9,207 bases of DNA. It comes from CAZNDN01 sp964571815. GTDB lineage: Bacteria; Fibrobacterota; Chitinivibrionia; Chitinivibrionales; WJKA01. Shown piece after piece: positions 5,468 through 9,207 of this stretch; position 1 is the first letter of the stretch; each line of letters opens with the position of its first letter. Both the position numbers and the translations under genes were made by a program. The stretch spans positions 1-9,207 of the forward strand of contig CAZNDN010000150.1 of the NCBI GenBank assembly GCA_964571815.1. The letters run 5' to 3'. The notes beneath the pieces were generated by a model. The model saw only the letters and a program-made list of their open reading frames with translations, was not told the DNA's origin and did not search any database.

Positions 5468-7681
5468 TCAGGGGTTTTTTGCGGGCAGGGAGTACCTCAC
5501 GATCAACACTCCGCGAGGCAGTCGGCGACCCGCCGCATGACTCCCGGCCGGAGCGCCCTCCGGCATGGCCTCGCGGCGAAAAACAAGCCGCCCGTCGATC
5601 GCATACACTTCGCAGGCCGCTCCGGCTGCGTGTGCGGGCAGGGTATGGACGTTTCGAGCGCCCAGGGTGACCACTCGGGAATGCCGCCGAAGCCCGGCAT
5701 GAGGGCGACGGACCGCTCGGTCAACCACCGGAATGTCGGGATCGGCATACCCCACGTAAAGCGGCATCATGGAGCCGTCCTGTATGCTGTCGGCCGAGGA
5801 ATTCAGATGAAGGTAGGCCGAGTCCTTGTAGAGCGTATCCGTGACGCCGTCGCGTGTCTCGACAACCGGGTATCTGGTCGGCACGCCGCTGCCCTGCCAG
5901 CCGCCGGGTGTTGTGGTGTCCATGACGATCTCCGACACCACCGCCGCGACATTTGACTGCTCGTTGATAATCAACGGGATGGTATCGTTGGGCTCCGTGT
6001 TCTGGTAGCAGAACATGCCGAGAATCTCGGAGTTGCTCAAGTTCTTTGCATGAAGCTTGACGGCGTCGCGCTCGGCCTTATACCCCAGCACCCACAACGT
6101 CCCTCCGTCGTTCATGATATTGTACCCGCCTTCTCGATACCTGTTTTCGATATTCCACTGACGGGCCCATACCTTTGCCGCGGGGCCAATGTAACACGCG
6201 CCGTGAACGATATCCTCGAAGAATACCTCGCCCTGCATCACGAAGATTTGGCCCAGATCCATTTCACGCAGGACGAACTGCCGATTACCGGTAATTACAA
6301 CCTTGCTCTCGCCCGCCTGCCAGCCCACGAAGATGCGTTCTATCACCACGGCCGGATGGTCACCGTCGGCCAGGTGAAACAGCGTATCCGAACCGGCTTT
6401 CCAGTCCAGCATGGCCTCGCAGCCGATCAGATGCCGCACGGCGCCGTCAAGCGTCAGGCTCCCGTGGATACGGTACCATCCGTTGGGGATATAGACCGTG
6501 GTCGAACCGGCATCCAGCGCCTGACGAAAGGCCTCGGTATCGTCGATCTGATCGTCGGGCACGGCCCCGAAATCCAGAGGACTGACCCAGGAACCGGTAT
6601 CGTCCCAGAGGACCTCGGGCGTGGGCTTGATCTCCAGCCCCATGCTTCGCTTGAGCATCGGCTCGGTGGGAAACACACTCAGCACATCGTGACTCACAAA
6701 CTCAGCGATCGAGTCGCCGGTGAAATTCTTCCCATGCCCGACATTGTTTTCCACACCGAGGCCGTATCCGGAGATTCGGATACCACGCGCAAAGAGCGCT
6801 CCCCGGTCAATAATGATTGCGGGAACCGAAGCGGCTTCGCCCGTGCCCTCGAAGAGCCCGTCGACCAGCGTCACCACCCCTTCACTGTCGGCGTTAAAAA
6901 CCACCGGCACAGCGTTGCGGCTGACAAGGTTGTGAAAGCTGAGAGTCTGCTCCACGTTGAAAACACCGTATCGCTTCTGCTCCCGAAGGGTGATATTCTC
7001 GAACGTCATGCTCATGTGCTCGCCGTCGGTCCAGATACCGTAGTTGAAGCCGGTGATCGAGACATTCTTGATGAGCAGCGGGCCGTTGTCCACCTGCTCG
7101 GCCATCTCGATCCCGGCCACGCCGGTCCGGTCCTCCGACACGATCGAAACATCGCGGATACACCCGGTGTTGTTGGCGAAAAAATGGATACCGATTGCTC
7201 CGGGATTGCCCGAGCCGGTGTTCACGGTGAGGTTTCGAACGGCATTGCGGAATCGTTGTGCCGGCGCCCTTCCGGTCCAGACCACCGGTTTGTGCGCCGC
7301 GGTATCGGCATAGCCGAGACAATTGTCGGCCAGCCTGACAATCGTACTGTCACGGCTCTGCCCCTGCAGGATGGTCCATTTCCAGTCGTCCCCGGACCCA
7401 TCGCCCCCCCTGGACCATCGAATGGTATCCCGGACCAGGTAGGTGCCGTTGGGAAGATAGATGATCTTGTTCTTCGCGGGGTAGTCGTCCATTGCCTGGT
7501 TGATCGCGGCGGATACGTCCACGGACCCGTCGTTTGCGGCCAGATACGGGGCCTTTGTCACGTCGATCACGCCGGCATCGCCGGGGAAGACGATATTCTC
7601 GGCGAGGGCTCTGCTCGCTCCCGCGTAAAGAAGCGAAACGACACAGCACAGGGTTGCGAACACGGGAAGACCGCTTTTCAT
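5468..7681 (-). CDS. Secreted tandem beta-helix (pectate-lyase-like) protein
   Basis: This 737-residue exported protein has two pectate-lyase-3/GH55-like right-handed beta-helix modules. I chose the ATG at 7681: AGAGG lies 9 bp upstream and the product starts with a classic signal peptide (MKSG, hydrophobic core, cleavage after ALA27). A longer frame from 7756 would hide it. Module 1 (about 34-360) opens with GVIDVTKAPYLAANDGSVDVSAAI and YLPNGTYLVRDTI. Module 2 (about 365-600) opens with VSPLDFGAVPDD, DDTEAFRQAL and YIPNGWYRIHGSL. This doubled opening is characteristic of tandem-helix proteins such as GH55. The first module lacks the usual GDG-DDT acidic pattern, so it may be structural. The C-terminus (about 690-734: CEVYAIDGRLVFRRE, LPRGVLIVRY) resembles type IX secretion type A sorting domains, which would place the protein on the surface or outside. 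Its neighbour is the convergent GH141-like gene. Polysaccharide breakdown is likely; the substrate and reaction (hydrolase or lyase) are not readable. Confidence 0.8.
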   Translation of the reverse strand: MKSGLPVFATLCCVVSLLYAGASRALAENIVFPGDAGVIDVTKAPYLAANDGSVDVSAAINQAMDDYPAKNKIIYLPNGTYLVRDTIRWSRGGDGSGDDWKWTILQGQSRDSTIVRLADNCLGYADTAAHKPVVWTGRAPAQRFRNAVRNLTVNTGSGNPGAIGIHFFANNTGCIRDVSIVSEDRTGVAGIEMAEQVDNGPLLIKNVSITGFNYGIWTDGEHMSMTFENITLREQKRYGVFNVEQTLSFHNLVSRNAVPVVFNADSEGVVTLVDGLFEGTGEAASVPAIIIDRGALFARGIRISGYGLGVENNVGHGKNFTGDSIAEFVSHDVLSVFPTEPMLKRSMGLEIKPTPEVLWDDTGSWVSPLDFGAVPDDQIDDTEAFRQALDAGSTTVYIPNGWYRIHGSLTLDGAVRHLIGCEAMLDWKAGSDTLFHLADGDHPAVVIERIFVGWQAGESKVVITGNRQFVLREMDLGQIFVMQGEVFFEDIVHGACYIGPAAKVWARQWNIENRYREGGYNIMNDGGTLWVLGYKAERDAVKLHAKNLSNSEILGMFCYQNTEPNDTIPLIINEQSNVAAVVSEIVMDTTTPGGWQGSGVPTRYPVVETRDGVTDTLYKDSAYLHLNSSADSIQDGSMMPLYVGYADPDIPVVDRAVRRPHAGLRRHSRVVTLGARNVHTLPAHAAGAACEVYAIDGRLVFRREAMPEGAPAGSHAAGRRLPRGVLIVRYSLPAKNP

Positions 7682-7720
7682 ATCGGATAGCCTCTGGTTT
7701 GAGTGCCGGAACTTCCCCCA

Positions 7721-7750
7721 AAAATAAGTGTCGTTACACAAAGGACTCAA
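7721..7750 (-). promoter_or_regulatory. Candidate promoter of the secreted beta-helix gene
   Basis: On the minus strand TTGAGT (7750-7745) and TATTTT (7726-7721) are 18 bp apart, about 40 bp upstream of the ATG at 7681. Between the boxes is a small palindrome, GTGT-CGTT-ACAC (7728-7739), which could be an operator half-site pair. The hexamers are imperfect. Confidence 0.35.
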
Positions 7751-7833
7751 TTGCAATCGCCGAAACAGAGCAGAGCCGCGGCATTCAAGGGGTTCGGGGG
7801 AAGGCGCACAGCAGCCAAACCGTCGTTCTTAGC

Positions 7834-8208
7834 GGGGACGGAGGCAACTTATTAACTTAAGGAATTGCCCTCCAGGGTTACGACTCGACCACGACCTCCG
7901 CGAGGCCTCATCGGTTTCTCAAAACCGTAAGGGTCCGATTTTCTTCCTGAACTGCACAGATTAGCCAGTGTCCACAAGGCGATCGAGGCGGGTGCGTCTT
8001 GCAATTCGATGCAACGACAATTCGGGACCTGCCGGCTTCCCGGGCTTCAACCGGGTTCACGCTCAGTGCCTCACCAAATTGATGTCCGGGAGCCCTGATT
8101 GAACGCGTCGAAGTGGGGCTTGGCTGTGGGCAATCACCGAATTCCTATCCGCAATGCGGTGTGAGCGGAACTGCGAAGGCATAACTTAATAAATTGCCTC
8201 CGTCTCCA
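7834..8208. repeat. 375-bp segment with 26-bp terminal inverted repeats
   Basis: Positions 7834-7859 and 8183-8208 are inverted copies of each other with 23 of 26 bases matching (mismatches opposite 7836, 7848 and 7856). They share the core ACGGAGGCAA followed by a TTATTAA-rich inner part. The roughly 320 bp between them contains no gene. This is the shape of a small non-autonomous mobile element (MITE-like) or a paired REP-like unit. No target-site duplication is apparent, and a GCACGTGC palindrome (8211-8218) abuts the right end. Internal hairpins include CGGTTT/AAACCG around CTCA (7912-7927) and CCTC/GAGG (7895-7905). No transposase is in the window. Confidence 0.55.
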
Positions 8209-8233
8209 GGCACGTGCAGCCCGCTGCCGGCGC

Positions 8234-8266
8234 AAGGAATTCTCATCGGAACACCCGTAATTCCTT
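8234..8266. repeat. 8-bp inverted repeat beside the TIR segment
   Basis: AAGGAATT (8234-8241) and AATTCCTT (8259-8266) are perfect inverted arms around 17 nt. The same AAGGAATT octamer occurs at 7859-7866, at the inner edge of the left terminal repeat. No T run follows, so a terminator role is unlikely. Confidence 0.3.
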
Positions 8267-8370
8267 CGACCTCGCAACCGTTTTCCTGCGGAAAAACCCT
8301 TTTCAGAGCAGAATTCCCCAATTCAAACCCATCTCACACAACCGGCAAAAAAATCGGGCCAAAAATGCCT

Positions 8371-8397
8371 TTTTTTTCGAAAACTTTTCGTTATATT
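8371..8397 (+). promoter_or_regulatory. A/T-tract promoter-like block, rightward
   Basis: An A/T-rich block with runs of seven A (8347-8353), five A (8361-8365) and eight T (8370-8377) leads into TATATT (8392-8397), in a region otherwise GC-rich. There is no TTGACA-like -35. Upstream T tracts combined with TATATTT resemble promoters of Fibrobacter-like and related bacteria more than the E. coli type. Transcription would start near 8404-8408, about 30 nt before the strong hairpin at 8435-8505. Confidence 0.4.
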
Positions 8398-8403
8398 TCA
8401 CTG

Positions 8404-9064
8404 CGTATGGGGAAGGTTATAGGAACGGCCTAAGAACAAAGCGGGATCAGGGCGGGGATCAACGGCGTGTGTCCGCGGCACGGCCGCCGACCCCGCCCCC
8501 TTGTTGGTACCGAACATGCCGGAGACGACCGACGTGGGAGTCAACGGGAGAGGGCTGGAAGTGGAAGCAACCGACAGGAGGCAGCCAAACCCGCCTGCCG
8601 CTGAGCGGATGCTGTTTATCCGTACAAACGCCGCAACCGAAGCGCGGATTCCGGAAGGGTGTAAACACGGGGTCGGACCAAAGCCAACGTGTTTCATTTC
8701 AATGCTTTTCTTCCACCATCACGCCCGACCTGAATCGCTTAAGCCGGCCCTCAATTGCCGGCATTCCGTTCAACAAAGCACATCGATCAGTGGGCCGCAA
8801 AACCACCAGAACCGTGCGATTCCCCGGACTTTCGAGACAGAGTGATGAAGCTCCGGCCCTCTCTCGGGCTCGGACTCCGCTCGCCGCTCGCCGACAATGT
8901 TTGATTCTTTGAGTGCGACGGAGGTGCTCTCCTGCGCCGTGATTGAAGCGCACCGCTCTTAATCCCGCAATAACAAGCCACAAGAATCGGCCGATACCTT
9001 ATGCGGCTCTGCGCTTTGGGGCAGGTTTGGGACCGAGCCGAACCACCCTTTCGGCTCGCTTTTT
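8404..9064 (+). ncRNA. Candidate long structured non-coding transcript
   Basis: Three signals line up on the plus strand: the promoter-like block ending at 8397, a very stable nested hairpin at 8435-8505, and a terminator-like hairpin ending at 9064. Together they define a possible RNA of about 660 nt with no convincing coding frame. The 5' hairpin has these paired parts: AACAA/TTGTT (8435-8439, 8501-8505), GGGCGGGG/CCCCGCCC (8450-8457, 8491-8498), CGGCG/CGCCG (8463-8467, 8485-8489) and GTGTC/GGCAC closing a CGC loop. It does not show the conserved cores of RNase P RNA, tmRNA or SRP RNA that I know. Its last part would be antisense to the 3' end of the antitoxin-like gene. The hairpin and the flanking signals are seen; the transcript as a whole is inferred. 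Between 8506 and 8998 I see no gene. Confidence 0.25.
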
Positions 9065-9169
9065 CTGTTCCTCGTACACATGCTGGAGATATTTTTCCTG
9101 ATTGTTATCGAATTCGGCTTCAATTTCACGGCGAAACGAGCGAATTTCTTCAACAACAACGTCTCTCAT
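8999..9169 (-). CDS. Small antitoxin-like protein
   Basis: This 56-residue, highly charged helical protein starts MRDVVVEEIRSFRREIEAEF and continues with EKYLQHVYEEQKKRAERVV and a basic Lys/Arg/Pro tail. It resembles the short DPIVEEVRxIREE-type proteins often found beside PIN or RelE toxins and usually regarded as antitoxins. The ATG at 9169 is chosen because GGAGG lies 6 bp upstream and the start overlaps the previous stop as ATGA; a longer frame from 9202 reads through that upstream gene. The overlap implies translational coupling in an operon. If it is an antitoxin, its partner should be the upstream gene, only the end of which is in the window. No DNA-binding domain can be recognised in so short a protein. 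The family match is from memory of its pattern. Confidence 0.6.
   Translation of the reverse strand: MRDVVVEEIRSFRREIEAEFDNNQEKYLQHVYEEQKKRAERVVRLGPKPAPKRRAA
9034..9064 (+). terminator. Intrinsic-terminator-like hairpin, plus strand
   Basis: CGAGCCGAA (9034-9042) and TTCGGCTCG (9050-9058) form a perfect 9-bp GC-rich stem with a 7-nt loop, followed by C and five T (9060-9064). This fits a rho-independent terminator for rightward transcription. It lies inside the antitoxin-like gene on the opposite strand, where it encodes ordinary residues (ERVVRLG region), so it could be chance. On the minus strand no T run follows. Confidence 0.45.
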
Positions 9170-9207
9170 TGAAACACCTCCATGAGTTCTTCCGGCGTAC
9201 AAATCAT
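9166..9207 (-). CDS. 3' end of upstream gene, possibly a PIN toxin
   Basis: On the minus strand the window begins inside a frame that reads MICTPEELMEVFQ and stops at TGA (9168-9166), overlapping the ATG of the small gene by four bases. Ribosome-binding GGAGG for the small gene lies within its last codons, as expected for a real operon junction. A tail of the form I-x-TPEE(L/F) is common at the C-terminus of PIN-family toxins (COG1569 type), which would fit the antitoxin-like neighbour, but 13 residues cannot prove this. The ATG at the edge may be an internal methionine. Confidence 0.4.
   Translation of the reverse strand: MICTPEELMEVFQ

Noticed and set aside
5440..5490. Shared bidirectional terminator between the convergent genes
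   Set aside because: There is a T run (5475-5480), but no stable hairpin lies next to it on either strand.
6050..7690. 546-codon plus-strand open frame
   Set aside because: It is antisense to the secreted beta-helix gene, whose frame has a signal peptide, ribosome-binding site and two recognisable domains. The antisense product resembles no family I know and is expected by chance in GC-rich DNA.
8214..8912. 232-codon plus-strand open frame, with other frames open in the same region
   Set aside because: It crosses the A/T-rich promoter-like block and the strong hairpin and has a Ser/Arg/Pro-rich composition. Competing frames on both strands are equally open, so none is convincing.
8404..8998. 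Possible RNase P RNA, tmRNA, 6S or SRP RNA
   Set aside because: Some segments (a GGAAG-rich stretch, a CTGTTTATCC stretch) recalled these RNAs, but their conserved cores are absent.
1..9207. tRNA, rRNA or CRISPR array
   Set aside because: No T-arm/anticodon pattern, no rRNA core sequence and no regularly spaced direct repeats were seen on either strand.

Overview
The window is GC-rich bacterial DNA from an organism I cannot name. Two secreted or cytosolic beta-helix carbohydrate-active-like proteins, a C-terminal tail resembling a type IX secretion sorting domain, an AAA/DUF4143 gene remnant and a Fibrobacter-like A/T-tract plus TATATT promoter all point loosely to the FCB group (for example Fibrobacterota) or a PVC-like lineage. 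This is inference; no rRNA or other marker gene is present.

Layout. Positions 1-60 hold a strong sigma70-type promoter firing leftward out of the window, with an operator-like inverted repeat over its -10. Positions 60-370 have no recognisable gene. From 1604 down to 370 on the minus strand lie an intact rhodanese-fold lipoprotein and, after it, a DUF547 gene damaged at both ends. About 160-200 bp upstream of the rhodanese start are three short palindromes. Positions 2008-2490 (+) carry only the C-terminal DUF4143 half of an AAA-ATPase/DUF4143 protein, so the first 2.5 kb looks like eroded accessory DNA.

The core is a convergent pair. One gene (2778-5453, +) encodes an 891-residue beta-helix protein that resembles GH141-type hydrolases, lacks a signal peptide and carries an inserted jelly-roll-like module. 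The other (7681-5468, -) encodes a 737-residue exported protein with two pectate-lyase-like beta-helix modules and a sorting-like C-terminus. They are plausibly two steps, outside and inside the cell, in breakdown of one complex polysaccharide, but the substrate cannot be read from the sequence.

Positions 7757-8998 are essentially non-coding and rich in structure. They contain a 375-bp segment bounded by 26-bp imperfect terminal inverted repeats, further hairpins, an A/T-rich promoter-like block near 8392, a very stable nested GC hairpin (8435-8505), and then about 490 bp with no gene I can identify. The right edge holds a tight minus-strand cassette: the last 13 codons of an upstream gene overlap by four bases the start of a 56-residue antitoxin-like protein. 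A perfect 9-bp hairpin followed by a T run, reading on the plus strand, lies inside that small gene and could end a non-coding plus-strand transcript.
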